Shown: in pieces, positions 1-8,587 of the stretch | Position numbering within the stretch: the first letter of the stretch is position 1 | Layout of the letters: each line of letters begins with the position of its first letter | DNA from: JBEIFW01 sp044370695 | GTDB lineage: Bacteria; Actinomycetota; Acidimicrobiia; Acidimicrobiales; Ilumatobacteraceae | Assembly (NCBI GenBank): GCA_044370695.1 | Contig: JBILVB010000001.1 | Span: 9,443-73,442, forward strand | Direction of reading: 5' to 3' | Length of the DNA stretch: 64,000 bases | Program-made: the position numbers and the translations under genes | Notes under the pieces: model-generated | What the model was told of the DNA's origin: nothing | Databases searched by the model: none | The model's input: the letters and a program-made list of their open reading frames with translations, nothing else

Positions 1-722
1 GCGTCGAGCCCTTCGACGATCCCGGGCAGGAAGTGGGGTGGGATGGCCATGAGCAGCTCGTCCTCCATCACCCCGCCGTAGCGGCGCTCGGCGAAGCACG
101 GGATCGACAGGCTCGGCTCGCCGGTGGCCAGCGCCCGACCCCACGAATCCGCGCAGGCCGACTCGCCGACGCATCCCCAATCGAGCTTGCGGTAACCGGT
201 CCACTGCAGGCCGTTGATGAACAGGATCATCTGGGCCGGGGTGGCGTAGATCAGGCAGATGTCGGGCGGGTTCAGCCGGCCCGACACCAGGGGCGACACG
301 GCCATCGCCTCGTACCGGCCGAAGGGCACGAGGTCCATGGCGTGCTGATGGGCCGAGGAGTCCTCGAGGGTCTGGAACCACACCCCGGCCATGCGCCGGC
401 CCGACAGCCAGTCCTCGTCGCGCGGGTGCAGGCCGATCACCGCGGCGCACTGGTCGCCGACGAGATCGGCCTTGGTGATCCCGACCGTCCACCCGAGCCG
501 GCTGGCCTGCCCGACGATCTGGTCGGTGGTGTGGACGTCCTTGGGCCGGCGGATCTTCGGGATCGCTTCCATCTCGGCCGCCGTGGCGAACAGCTTCATG
601 CCGATGGGCGTCGTCCGCAGGCGCAACAGGCGGTTGAGATCGGCCACGATCCGTTCGAAGTCGTAGCGCTCGGGCTGGTGGTGGCCGCTCAGGTTCACGG
701 GCACGGCGGTCGGTTCGCTCAC
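1..722 (-). CDS. DUF169 family protein (partial, C-terminus beyond left edge)
   Basis: The reading frame opens at GTG 722 behind a strong GGGGGAGA ribosome site and runs off the left edge after about 240 residues. The protein resembles the DUF169 family: an early segment [12 protein letters not shown], a central [15 protein letters not shown] and a late GEPSLSIPC match the family layout. The function is unknown. It is divergent from the SDR gene that starts at 835, so the 113 bp between them should carry both promoters. Family call is from pattern memory; no reaction can be assigned. Confidence 0.75.
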   Translation of the reverse strand, partial: MSEPTAVPVNLSGHHQPERYDFERIVADLNRLLRLRTTPIGMKLFATAAEMEAIPKIRRPKDVHTTDQIVGQASRLGWTVGITKADLVGDQCAAVIGLHPRDEDWLSGRRMAGVWFQTLEDSSAHQHAMDLVPFGRYEAMAVSPLVSGRLNPPDICLIYATPAQMILFINGLQWTGYRKLDWGCVGESACADSWGRALATGEPSLSIPCFAERRYGGVMEDELLMAIPPHFLPGIVEGLD

Positions 723-834
723 GGTGTCTCCCCCTCGTCGAGATCCGGCGCCAGCGATGGTACGACGCTCGACCCCGTGCGTTGGCGGGAGGACACCGGC
801 ACCGGCCAGCATCGTTGCGAGCGAGGGGGAGACC

Positions 835-1668
835 GTGCAGGACCGTGAAGGCGCATTGGCCGGCAAGGCCGCGGTGGTGACCGGGGGCGGGACCGGGATC
901 GGGCTGGGGTGCGCCAAGCGCCTCGCCGCCGACGGCGCGGTGGTGACGATCTGCGGGCGGCGGGCCGACGTGCTCGAGCACGCCGTCGCCGAGATCGGAC
1001 CCAACGGCCGGTTCGTCGTGTGCGACGTACAGGACGAGGCCCAGGTGGCCGCGCTCATGGCCGCCGCCGCCGAACCCCTCGGCGGCCTGCACATCGCCGT
1101 GGTGAACGCCGGGGGCGGTGTCACCGCAGGCCCGATCGTCGCCGGCGACCTGCAGGGCTGGATCGACCAGCTCGGCGTGAACGTGATCGGAGCGTTCCTC
1201 ACCATCAAGCACGCTGCGCCGTACCTCGGGCGCGCCGGGGGCGGCTCGATCATCGCCATCTCCTCCATCGCCGGCATCCGGACCCACCGCGGCCTCGGCG
1301 CCTACTGCGTGTCGAAAGCGGCGCTCGAGATGCTCGTGTACAACGCCGCCGACGAACTCGGCGAGTACCGGATCCGGGTGAACGCCGTGCGCCCCGGCCT
1401 CGTGCCCACCGACGCCACCGACCGCCTCACCGGCGACGACTACACCCGCAACGACTACCTGGCGCAGATGCCGATCGCCCGCACCGGCACGCCCGAGGAC
1501 ATCGCCGACGCCGTGCGGTTCCTGGCCGGCGACGAGGCCACCTGGATCACCGGGCAGTGCTTCGGCGTCGACGGCGGCCACAGCGTGCGACGCGGCCCCG
1601 ATCTCGACCACCTGATCGGCAACGTGTTCCGCCCCATGGTCGACGGCATGATGCGGGGGCCTCGGTGA
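835..1668 (+). CDS. SDR family oxidoreductase
   Basis: Classical short-chain dehydrogenase of 277 residues. The N-terminus has the Rossmann motif TGGGTGIG, then NAGGG near the middle, and the catalytic YCVSK with a preceding SSIAG serine. These point to an NAD(P)H-dependent alcohol/ketone oxidoreductase. The substrate is not evident. GTG 835 is chosen because GAGGGGGA lies about 5 nt upstream; the frame is open further upstream but that stretch does not look like SDR. Its stop overlaps the start of the next gene (GTGA at 1665), so the hydrolase is translationally coupled and may act on the same substrate. Confidence 0.88.
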   Translation: MQDREGALAGKAAVVTGGGTGIGLGCAKRLAADGAVVTICGRRADVLEHAVAEIGPNGRFVVCDVQDEAQVAALMAAAAEPLGGLHIAVVNAGGGVTAGPIVAGDLQGWIDQLGVNVIGAFLTIKHAAPYLGRAGGGSIIAISSIAGIRTHRGLGAYCVSKAALEMLVYNAADELGEYRIRVNAVRPGLVPTDATDRLTGDDYTRNDYLAQMPIARTGTPEDIADAVRFLAGDEATWITGQCFGVDGGHSVRRGPDLDHLIGNVFRPMVDGMMRGPR

Positions 1669-2519
1669 GCACGACGGTCCACTTCACCGGTCGCGACGGC
1701 AACGTCCTCGTCGCCGACGTCACCGGCCCCGCCGACGGCCCGACCGTGCTGCTGCTCCACGGCGGCGGCCAGACCCGCCATTCGTGGGGCACGACGCTGC
1801 GCGTGCTCGGCGAGCGAGGCTGGCGGGCCTACTCGATGGACCTGCGCGGCCACGGCGACAGCGCCTGGGCCGACGACGGCGACTACACACTCGACGCGTT
1901 CAGCGGCGACGTGATCGAGGCGTGCCGCACCATCGGCGGTCACCCGGCGCTGGTCGGCGCCTCGCTCGGCGGGCTCACCGCGCTCGCCACGCTCGGCGAG
2001 CACCCCGACGTGGGCCGGGCCCTCGTGCTCGTCGACGTCGCCCCCAACATCGAACCCGTGGGACGCGACCGCATCGTGGCGTTCATGCTCGAACACGTCG
2101 ACGACGGGTTCGCTTCACTCGACGAGGTGGCCGACGCCATCGCCCGGTACAACCCGCACCGGCCCCGGCCGAACGACCTGTCGGGCCTGCGCAAGAACCT
2201 GCGAGAGCGCAACGGCCGATGGTTCTGGCACTGGGATCCGCGGTTCATGCGCGGCCGAGTGGACGCGCCGAACGAGACCCGCTCGTCGGTCGTGAACACC
2301 GAACGGCTCGAGGACGCCGCACGAGCGCTCAGGGTGCCGACGCTCGTCGTGCGGGGCCGCATGAGCGACCTGCTCTCCGAGGAGGGCGCCCAGCAGATGC
2401 TGGCGCTCACGCCGCACGCCCGACTGGTCGACGTGGCCGGGGCCGGCCACATGGTCGCCGGCGACCGCAACGACCTGTTCAACGACGCCGTCGTGTCGTT
2501 CCTGTCCGACGTCGGCTGA
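1665..2519 (+). CDS. alpha/beta hydrolase
   Basis: Hydrolase of 284 residues with the complete fold signature: oxyanion-hole HGGGQTRHSW, the DLRGHGDS segment, the nucleophile elbow GASLGG (Ser), a likely acid Asp in RGRMSDLL and the catalytic His in AGAGHMVAGD. It probably cleaves an ester, lactone or C-C bond; specificity cannot be read. The start overlaps the SDR stop by 4 nt (GTGA), placing the two genes in one transcript. The SDR-hydrolase pair suggests stepwise breakdown of a carbonyl compound. It converges on the CoA-transferase gene 33 bp downstream. Confidence 0.88.
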   Translation: MSTTVHFTGRDGNVLVADVTGPADGPTVLLLHGGGQTRHSWGTTLRVLGERGWRAYSMDLRGHGDSAWADDGDYTLDAFSGDVIEACRTIGGHPALVGASLGGLTALATLGEHPDVGRALVLVDVAPNIEPVGRDRIVAFMLEHVDDGFASLDEVADAIARYNPHRPRPNDLSGLRKNLRERNGRWFWHWDPRFMRGRVDAPNETRSSVVNTERLEDAARALRVPTLVVRGRMSDLLSEEGAQQMLALTPHARLVDVAGAGHMVAGDRNDLFNDAVVSFLSDVG

Positions 2520-2552
2520 ACGACCTCGGGCGCCCGGGGCCGTTGCCCCGGC

Positions 2553-5030
2553 TCACCCGCAGGCGCCGCTCGCGAGCACCCGGGACACGGTGTCGTCGTC
2601 GAGGCCGAGGATGCCGGTCAGCACGTCGTAGGTGTGCTCACCGAGGCACGGCGCCGGCATGCGGGGGCCGTTGTCGTACCCGGAGATCCGGAACTGATGC
2701 CCCTCGTAGGGCACCACGCCCATCTCGGGATGGTGGAGCGGGCGGAAGAACCGGCGGTGGGCGAGCTGCGGGTCACCGCTCAGGTGATCGCTGGAACGCT
2801 GCACCATCCCGGCCGGCACGCCGGCCCCCTGCAGCAGATCCATCAGCGCCCGGGGCTCGTGGTGCACGGTCCACGCGCCCAGGCGCGCATCGATCTCGTC
2901 GCGCCGCGCCATGCGACCAGCGGCGGTGTCGAGCGCCGGGTCGCAGGCCCAGTCGGGCCGGCCGAGCGCGTCGCGCAGCTTCGCCCACTGCTCGTCGGTC
3001 TCGACCGCGATGGCGCACCACTCGTCGTGCCCGGCGCAGGGGTAGGCGTCGTGCGGTGCGGCCGTCGGGTGCACGTTGCCGTCGCGCCGCGCGCTGCGGC
3101 CCGACACCTGCACGTCGAGCAGTTCCGGGGCCAGGAAGTGCAACGCCGACTCCATCTGGGCCTGGTCGACGAACTGACCCTCGCCGGTCCGGCGGCGATG
3201 GTCGAGCGCGGCGAGCAACGTGGAGGCCAGGAACCGGGGAGCGACGGTGTCGGTGTACGCGTTGAACGGGCCGCCGGGCGCGCGGTCGGGCCAGCCCGTC
3301 ACCTCGTAGAACCCGCTGACCGCCGCCGCGTGGTAGCCGTAGCCGGCGAGCTTGGCCGCCGGGCCGTACTGGCCGAGCAGGCAGGTGGTGGCCATGATGA
3401 TCCCCGGGTTCAGCTCCCGGGCCACCTCGTAGCCGAGGCCGAGTTCAGCCATGGTGCCGGCGGTGAACGAGTCGAGCGCGATGTCGCACCAGGCCAGCAG
3501 ACGCCGCGCCACCTCGCGCCCCTCGGGGTTCTTCAAGTTGAGCTGCAACGACAACTTCGAGGTGTTGAACGCGCCGAAGAACTGGCAGCGGTTGATACCG
3601 GGGACGTCGTCGGTGAAGGGCCCGACGAGGCGCAGCCGATCCGGCGGGTTGTCTGTCTCGACGTGGACCACCGTGGCGCCGTGGTCGGCGAGCGCCTTGG
3701 CCGTGATCGGCCCGACCCCGATCCAGGAGAAGTCGGCCACCTTCACCCCGGCGAGCGGCAGAGGTTCCGAGCGGACCTGCACCGAGGGCGCCGCAGCAGG
3801 CCCCGGGGCCGCCACCGCGGCGGGGCCCGCAGCGGCCGGGAGTGCGTCGAGCACCTCTCGCGTGTGCTCCCCGATGCGGGGGGCCGGGCGGTCCCAGCGC
3901 ACCGGCGTACGGGACAGCTTGACGAACGGTCCGGCGGTGCGCAGGGTGCGCCCGTTCGCCAGCGTGAGCGTGTCCCAGTAGCTGCGGGCGGCGAGCTGCG
4001 CGAACTCGACCACGTCGGCCACGGTGTTCACCGGGGCGAGGGTGACCCCGCGCGCGATCCCGCCCTCGAACAGCTCGGCCTTGGTGTGGCGCAGCGTGAA
4101 CTGCGTGATGGCGGCGCGCAGTTCCTCATGGCTCATCGCCACCGGGCCGCCGGTGAGCAGACGGGCCTCGTAGGTCCGCCAGTCCTCGCTCGTCGCCCAC
4201 GCCTCGGTGACCGCACCCGACGACACCATCCAGTCGAGGATCCCGAGCACGGTCGCGGTGGTGGCCACCAGGCACACCTCGCCATCCGCGCACGGATAGA
4301 CGAGCGGCGTCGTGAGCGTGGACAGCTGCAGCACCGTGCCGAACCGCTCGAAGTCCTTGCCGTTGATGGCGTGGCCGATCATCGCCTGCAGGCCGGTCCA
4401 GAACACCGCCGTCTGCACCGAGGTGTCGACGAACTGCCCCTCGCCGGTGGCCAGGCGGCGGTGGTGGGCGACGAGCGCGCCCAGCACGCTCTCCACCGCG
4501 GCGTGGTGCCAGGTCTGCGGCACGGTGATCCGCACCGGTCGGCGGTCGGGATCGCCGTTGAGCGCCATCGAGCCGCCCATGGCCGACAAGGTGAGATCCG
4601 TGGCGAGGTGGTGGGCGTAAGGGCCGTCCTGCCCGAACGGGCTGATGGCCACGTGCACGAGGTCGGGGCGGGCCGCCCGAAGCACCTCGGCACCGAGGCC
4701 TCGCGCCGCCAGCGCGCCCGGAGCCTCGTTCTCGACGAGGAAGTCGGCGGTCGCCACCAGCGCCAACAGGTCGCGGCGGCCGGTGTCGGTGTCGAGGTCG
4801 AGCACCACGCTGCGCTTGCCGCGGTTGTAGGCGTGGAACCGCAGGCTGGCCCACCCGTCGGGCTGGTCGGCGTCGAGGGGGCCGTCCCAACGAGCCGGCG
4901 AACCACCCGGCGGCTCGACCTTCACCACGTCGGCGCCGAGGCCGGCGAACACGAACCCGGCGAGGTCGGCGCGCCCGTCGGTGAGATCGATCACCCGGTA
5001 GGGCGACAGCAGCGAGGTGCCAGTGGTCAC
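2553..5030 (-). CDS. two-lobed CaiB/BaiF (family III) CoA-transferase
   Basis: Protein of 825 residues with two family III CoA-transferase domains in tandem, about 1-400 and 420-820, joined by an Ala/Pro linker. Each lobe keeps the RGKRSVVLDL- or LNLKNPEGR-type strand and the TGEGQFVD segment. The expected catalytic Asp that forms an acyl anhydride is present in lobe 2 (D594 in YTDTVAP). The aligned place in lobe 1 holds Pro171-Gln172 (VPQTWHH). It likely moves CoA between acyl chains or racemises a branched acyl-CoA. GTG 5030 is the best start because the residues after it match the family N-terminus; no clear ribosome site. Single-domain relatives are about 400 residues. Confidence 0.85.
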   Translation of the reverse strand: MTTGTSLLSPYRVIDLTDGRADLAGFVFAGLGADVVKVEPPGGSPARWDGPLDADQPDGWASLRFHAYNRGKRSVVLDLDTDTGRRDLLALVATADFLVENEAPGALAARGLGAEVLRAARPDLVHVAISPFGQDGPYAHHLATDLTLSAMGGSMALNGDPDRRPVRITVPQTWHHAAVESVLGALVAHHRRLATGEGQFVDTSVQTAVFWTGLQAMIGHAINGKDFERFGTVLQLSTLTTPLVYPCADGEVCLVATTATVLGILDWMVSSGAVTEAWATSEDWRTYEARLLTGGPVAMSHEELRAAITQFTLRHTKAELFEGGIARGVTLAPVNTVADVVEFAQLAARSYWDTLTLANGRTLRTAGPFVKLSRTPVRWDRPAPRIGEHTREVLDALPAAAGPAAVAAPGPAAAPSVQVRSEPLPLAGVKVADFSWIGVGPITAKALADHGATVVHVETDNPPDRLRLVGPFTDDVPGINRCQFFGAFNTSKLSLQLNLKNPEGREVARRLLAWCDIALDSFTAGTMAELGLGYEVARELNPGIIMATTCLLGQYGPAAKLAGYGYHAAAVSGFYEVTGWPDRAPGGPFNAYTDTVAPRFLASTLLAALDHRRRTGEGQFVDQAQMESALHFLAPELLDVQVSGRSARRDGNVHPTAAPHDAYPCAGHDEWCAIAVETDEQWAKLRDALGRPDWACDPALDTAAGRMARRDEIDARLGAWTVHHEPRALMDLLQGAGVPAGMVQRSSDHLSGDPQLAHRRFFRPLHHPEMGVVPYEGHQFRISGYDNGPRMPAPCLGEHTYDVLTGILGLDDDTVSRVLASGACG

Positions 5031-5104
5031 GCCGGCATGCTCGCATCGCCCCGGACCGGGCAACAACGAGCCGTGCCGGGCCGGGCGTGGCAACCTTCCC
5101 GGCG

Positions 5105-6004
5105 ATGCCCTACGCCACCCTCGACTGCGTCACCGACGGCGGGATCCTCACCGTCACGCTGACCCGCCCCGAGCACCTCAACGCCTTCACCGTCGAGATG
5201 GCCGACGAACTCGTCGACGTGTTCACCCGGGTCAACGACGACGACGACGTCCGAGCCGTGGTCCTCACCGGTTCGGGGCGGGCGTTCTGCGCCGGGATGG
5301 ACCTGTCCGTGGGCGGCAACGTGTTCGGCCTCGACGAGTCGCTCACGCCGACCTGGGCCGACCTGCAGGACCGTCTCGACGACGAGGCGATCCTGCGGGG
5401 CGTGCGCGACACGGGCGGGCGGGTGGTGCTCGCGATCTTCGAGTGCCGCAAGCCGGTGATCGCCGCCATCAACGGCGCGGCCGTCGGCATCGGCGCCACC
5501 ATGACGCTGGCCGCCGACCTGCGCCTTGCGTCGACCAAGGCCCGCATCGGGTTCGTGTTCGGGCGGCTCGGCATCACCCCCGAGGCGTGCTCGACCTGGT
5601 TCCTGCCGCGGCTCGTCGGCATCCCCCAGGCGCTCGAATGGCTGTATTCGGCCGAGATCCTCACCGCCGAGGACGCCCACGCGGGCGGGCTCGTGCAGCG
5701 CGTCGTCGCCCCCGAGGAACTGCTCGGCGCTGCGCAGGCCCTGGCCGCGAAGTTCGTGGCCGGGCGCTCCCCGGTGGCCGTGGCCATGACCCGCCAGATG
5801 GTGTACCGCAACGTCGGGGCCACCCACCCGCTCGCCGCGCACCAGGTCGACTCGCTGTCGATGTTCTACACGTCGATCGGCGACGGCAAAGAGGGCGTGC
5901 GGGCGTTCCTGGCCAAGGAGGACCCCGCGTTCCGCGGCCGGGCCTCGGCGATGCCATCGTTTTACGACGACTGGCTCGGCGCAGCGGGCAGGGAGGGGTC
6001 GTGA
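5105..6004 (+). CDS. enoyl-CoA hydratase/isomerase family protein
   Basis: Crotonase-fold protein of 299 residues. TRPEHLNAFT near the N-terminus, AFCAGMDLS (first oxyanion loop) and INGAAVGIGATMTLAADLR (second oxyanion loop) are all visible. It probably hydrates or isomerises an enoyl-CoA in fatty-acid or branched-acid breakdown. ATG 5105 fits the family start; a GTG at 5087 is a possible alternative. No good ribosome site is visible, so translation may be weak or leaderless. It is first in a three-gene overlapping operon with the desaturase and Rieske ferredoxin (stop-start GTGA at 6001), and is divergent from the CoA-transferase. Confidence 0.87.
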   Translation: MPYATLDCVTDGGILTVTLTRPEHLNAFTVEMADELVDVFTRVNDDDDVRAVVLTGSGRAFCAGMDLSVGGNVFGLDESLTPTWADLQDRLDDEAILRGVRDTGGRVVLAIFECRKPVIAAINGAAVGIGATMTLAADLRLASTKARIGFVFGRLGITPEACSTWFLPRLVGIPQALEWLYSAEILTAEDAHAGGLVQRVVAPEELLGAAQALAAKFVAGRSPVAVAMTRQMVYRNVGATHPLAAHQVDSLSMFYTSIGDGKEGVRAFLAKEDPAFRGRASAMPSFYDDWLGAAGREGS

Positions 6005-7056
6005 CGTCAGGACGGGACTACTCGATCATCGGACCCGAGCGGGAGCGGGCCATCGCCCGGGGCCTCGCCTCGGCCGAGTGGTACCGCACGCCGGTCCCGC
6101 GCGCCACCATGCGGGAACTGGTCGCCCGAACCAACGGGCGCGCCGCTCGCGACACGTTGCTGTGGCTGGGCCTGCTGATCGCCAGCGGCGTCGTGGTCCA
6201 CCTCACGTGGTGGACGTGGTGGACGATCCCGGCCTTGATCGTCTACGGCACCCTCTACGGCTCGGCCAGCGATTCGCGCTGGCACGAGTGCGGCCACGGC
6301 ACGGCGTTCCGGGCCCAGTGGGCCAACTCGGTCGTGTACTACGTCGCCTCGTTCATGGACTACCGCGAACCGGTGTCGTGGCGCTGGAGCCATGCCCGCC
6401 ACCACGACGACACGATCGTGGTCGGCCGCGATCTCGAGATCGCGGTGCCCCGGCCCACCTCGCTATGGGCGCTGGCGGCCGAGCTGTTCGGGCTGCGGAG
6501 CTGGTGGGCCGAGACGAAGAAGCTGGCCGCCAACGTCGTCGGGCGGGTCACCGCCGAGGAGCGCGACTACGTGCCCGCGAGCGAGCACCGCAAGGCCATC
6601 CGCTGGGGCCGCCTGTGGGCGGCCGGGTGGGTGGCCGCCATCGTGGCCAGCGTGGTGTTCCGCAGCCTCGAACCGCTGGCGCTGTTCTGTCTGCCGACGC
6701 TGTACGGCCGCTGGCTGCTCGTCGTCTACGGCTACACCCAGCACGCTGGCCTCGCCGAGGACGTGCTCGACCACCGGCGCAACACCCGCACGGTTCTGAT
6801 GAACCCGGTCAACCGGTTCCTCTACTCCAACATGGGGTATCACATCGAGCACCACATGTTCCCGAACGTCCCGTACCACGCGCTGCCCAAGCTCCACGCC
6901 GTGGTCGCCCACGACATGCCGGCGCCGTACCGGGGGCTGCGGGCGGCCTACCGGGAGATCCTCCCGTTGCTGGCCCGCCAGGCCAAGGACCCGACCTACT
7001 TCCTCGACCGGCCCGTGCCGTCGGGCGCGGCGGCGCCGGGCCCGGTGACGCCGTGA
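6001..7056 (+). CDS. membrane fatty acid desaturase / hydroxylase
   Basis: Integral-membrane di-iron enzyme of 351 residues. The three histidine boxes are H95-E-C-G-H99, H131-A-R-H-H135 and H281-I-E-H-H285. Hydrophobic segments lie at about 55-90 and 200-235. This is the membrane desaturase/hydroxylase family, which inserts a double bond or hydroxyl into a lipid chain using electrons from a ferredoxin or cytochrome. GTG 6001 overlaps the hydratase stop, and its own stop overlaps the start of a Rieske ferredoxin (GTGA at 7053), an obvious electron donor. The substrate may be a CoA- or lipid-bound acyl chain; not decided by sequence. Confidence 0.9.
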   Translation: MTSGRDYSIIGPERERAIARGLASAEWYRTPVPRATMRELVARTNGRAARDTLLWLGLLIASGVVVHLTWWTWWTIPALIVYGTLYGSASDSRWHECGHGTAFRAQWANSVVYYVASFMDYREPVSWRWSHARHHDDTIVVGRDLEIAVPRPTSLWALAAELFGLRSWWAETKKLAANVVGRVTAEERDYVPASEHRKAIRWGRLWAAGWVAAIVASVVFRSLEPLALFCLPTLYGRWLLVVYGYTQHAGLAEDVLDHRRNTRTVLMNPVNRFLYSNMGYHIEHHMFPNVPYHALPKLHAVVAHDMPAPYRGLRAAYREILPLLARQAKDPTYFLDRPVPSGAAAPGPVTP

Positions 7057-7370
7057 CCGAGTCCTGGGTCGCCGTCGGCGCCGTCGGGGCCGTCGAGCCC
7101 GGCGACGTCGTGCGGTTCGATCACGCGGGTCGCACCTTCGCCGTCTACCGCACGGCCGACGACCGCTACTTCGCCACCGACGGCTTGTGCACCCACGGCC
7201 GGGTGCACCTCGCCGACGGCTTCGTCGACGGCACGACGATCGAGTGCCCGAAGCACAACGGCCGCTTCGACCTCACCACTGGCACGGCCAAGGGCGCGCC
7301 CGCGCTCGTCGACCTGGGCTGCCATGCCGTGCGCGTCGTCGACGGCCGGATCGAGCTCCGCGTCGCCTGA
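7053..7370 (+). CDS. Rieske-type [2Fe-2S] ferredoxin
   Basis: Small soluble protein of 105 residues with one Rieske cluster site: C46-T-H48, 16 residues, then C65-P-K-H68. Length and layout match stand-alone Rieske ferredoxins that feed electrons to oxygenases. GTG 7053 overlaps the desaturase stop by 4 nt, so the two are made together. It could serve the desaturase, or the Rieske oxygenase that converges on it from 8585 and ends 25 bp away. No ferredoxin reductase gene lies nearby. The family is certain; the partner is inferred. Confidence 0.93.
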   Translation: MTESWVAVGAVGAVEPGDVVRFDHAGRTFAVYRTADDRYFATDGLCTHGRVHLADGFVDGTTIECPKHNGRFDLTTGTAKGAPALVDLGCHAVRVVDGRIELRVA

Positions 7371-7394
7371 GCGCGACAGCCCCGGCGGGCGGGG

Positions 7395-8585
7395 TCAGAG
7401 GCCGGCGGCGGCGGACTTGAACAGCGCCGGGAGATCGGCGTCGTCGGTCTCGAGCAACCGATCGAGGAACCGGTGGAAGTGCTGCCCGCCACCTTCGTTG
7501 CGGCCGAACAGCACCACGTCCTTCGCTCCGGCCCGCAGCGACCGCTGGAGCCGAAGTCCGGTGTAGTAGTCCTCGTCGTTGACCACGTGGAAGTTGAACG
7601 CCATGCGCTGCACCATCACCTCGGCCTGCTCCGGCGACGGCGCCACGGTGTGGAGGAACGTCTGCACCGTGGTCGAGGTGCCCGGTTCGGCGCCCGGATA
7701 GAGCTGCGACACCATGTACACCCGCCCGTTCGCGTCGAACGCCGCGATCGACACGTGGGGGAAGATCGTCCACACGCCGCTGTTGAGCTTGCTGATCGGC
7801 CACTCGTCCTCGGGCAGTTGGGCCAGCTCCTCGAAGCCCCGGGTCGGGGCGGTCACCCGCTGGTGCGGACCCCAACGGTCGTAGAGCGCCTTGGTCGACA
7901 TCTGCGGACCGAAGCTGTCCTTGTGCAGGATCGGCAGGTGGTAGAAGTCGAGGTAGCCGTCGTAGGCCACCTTCCAGTTGGGGCCGTTGAGGGTCTGGCG
8001 TCCAGCGACGTGGCAGTCGGCCAGCCCGAGGTGTTCGAGCATCTCGCCGTAGCCGCACAGGAAGGTGTCGATGTCGATCGACGGCTCCCGGCGCAGGTAG
8101 ACCCACACGAGCCCGGCGCGCTCGGCCACCGGTAGCTCGGTGAGGCCGAAGCAGGACTTGTCCAGCGGACCGACGTCGTCGGCGTCGAGCACGCCGACGA
8201 GGGCGCCGGTCGAGTCGTAGGTCCACGCGTGGTACGGGCAGGTGTGCCGGCGGGCGACCCCGGAGCCTTCGGGGGCGAGGATCGCACCGCGATGGCTGCA
8301 GGAGTTGAAGAACGCGCGCAGCACACCGTCGTGGCCCCGGCTGATCAGCAGTGGGGTGTCGAGGATCTCGGTGGCCAGGTACGAGCCCGGGGCGCGCAGC
8401 TCGCTCGACGCGCCGACCACCAGCGGCAACCGGCGGAACACGAGCTCCATCTCCTGGGCCCAGCGGTCCCGGTCGAAGTAGTTGCGGGCCGGCACGGCGT
8501 GGATCTGCTCGGCCTGGTCCTGCGTCCCGGCCCGGAGATGCTCCAGGTTGCGCTTCGCGATGCGGACGAGTTCTCGATGGCTCAC
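7395..8585 (-). CDS. Rieske non-heme iron oxygenase, large subunit
   Basis: Protein of 396 residues. The N-terminal Rieske domain has C96-S-H98-R with C116-P-Y-H119. The C-terminal catalytic domain carries the mononuclear iron site: DFYHLPILH gives the Asp-x-x-His-x4-His pattern, and NDEDYYTG near the C-terminus supplies the likely third Asp ligand. Such enzymes hydroxylate aromatic, steroid or alkyl substrates. GTG 8585 has GAGGGG upstream, which lies at the end of the DUF4157 gene only 2 nt away, so it is probably co-transcribed with it. No small subunit gene is seen, as in homomultimeric (KshA-like or CntA-like) oxygenases. Confidence 0.9.
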   Translation of the reverse strand: MSHRELVRIAKRNLEHLRAGTQDQAEQIHAVPARNYFDRDRWAQEMELVFRRLPLVVGASSELRAPGSYLATEILDTPLLISRGHDGVLRAFFNSCSHRGAILAPEGSGVARRHTCPYHAWTYDSTGALVGVLDADDVGPLDKSCFGLTELPVAERAGLVWVYLRREPSIDIDTFLCGYGEMLEHLGLADCHVAGRQTLNGPNWKVAYDGYLDFYHLPILHKDSFGPQMSTKALYDRWGPHQRVTAPTRGFEELAQLPEDEWPISKLNSGVWTIFPHVSIAAFDANGRVYMVSQLYPGAEPGTSTTVQTFLHTVAPSPEQAEVMVQRMAFNFHVVNDEDYYTGLRLQRSLRAGAKDVVLFGRNEGGGQHFHRFLDRLLETDDADLPALFKSAAAGL

Positions 8586-8587
8586 GA

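Noticed and set aside
2634..5162. Long plus-strand open frame (842 codons) opposite the CoA-transferase gene
   Set aside because: It is the antisense shadow of a gene with clear family III motifs; its product is Arg/Gly/Val-rich with no recognisable domain.
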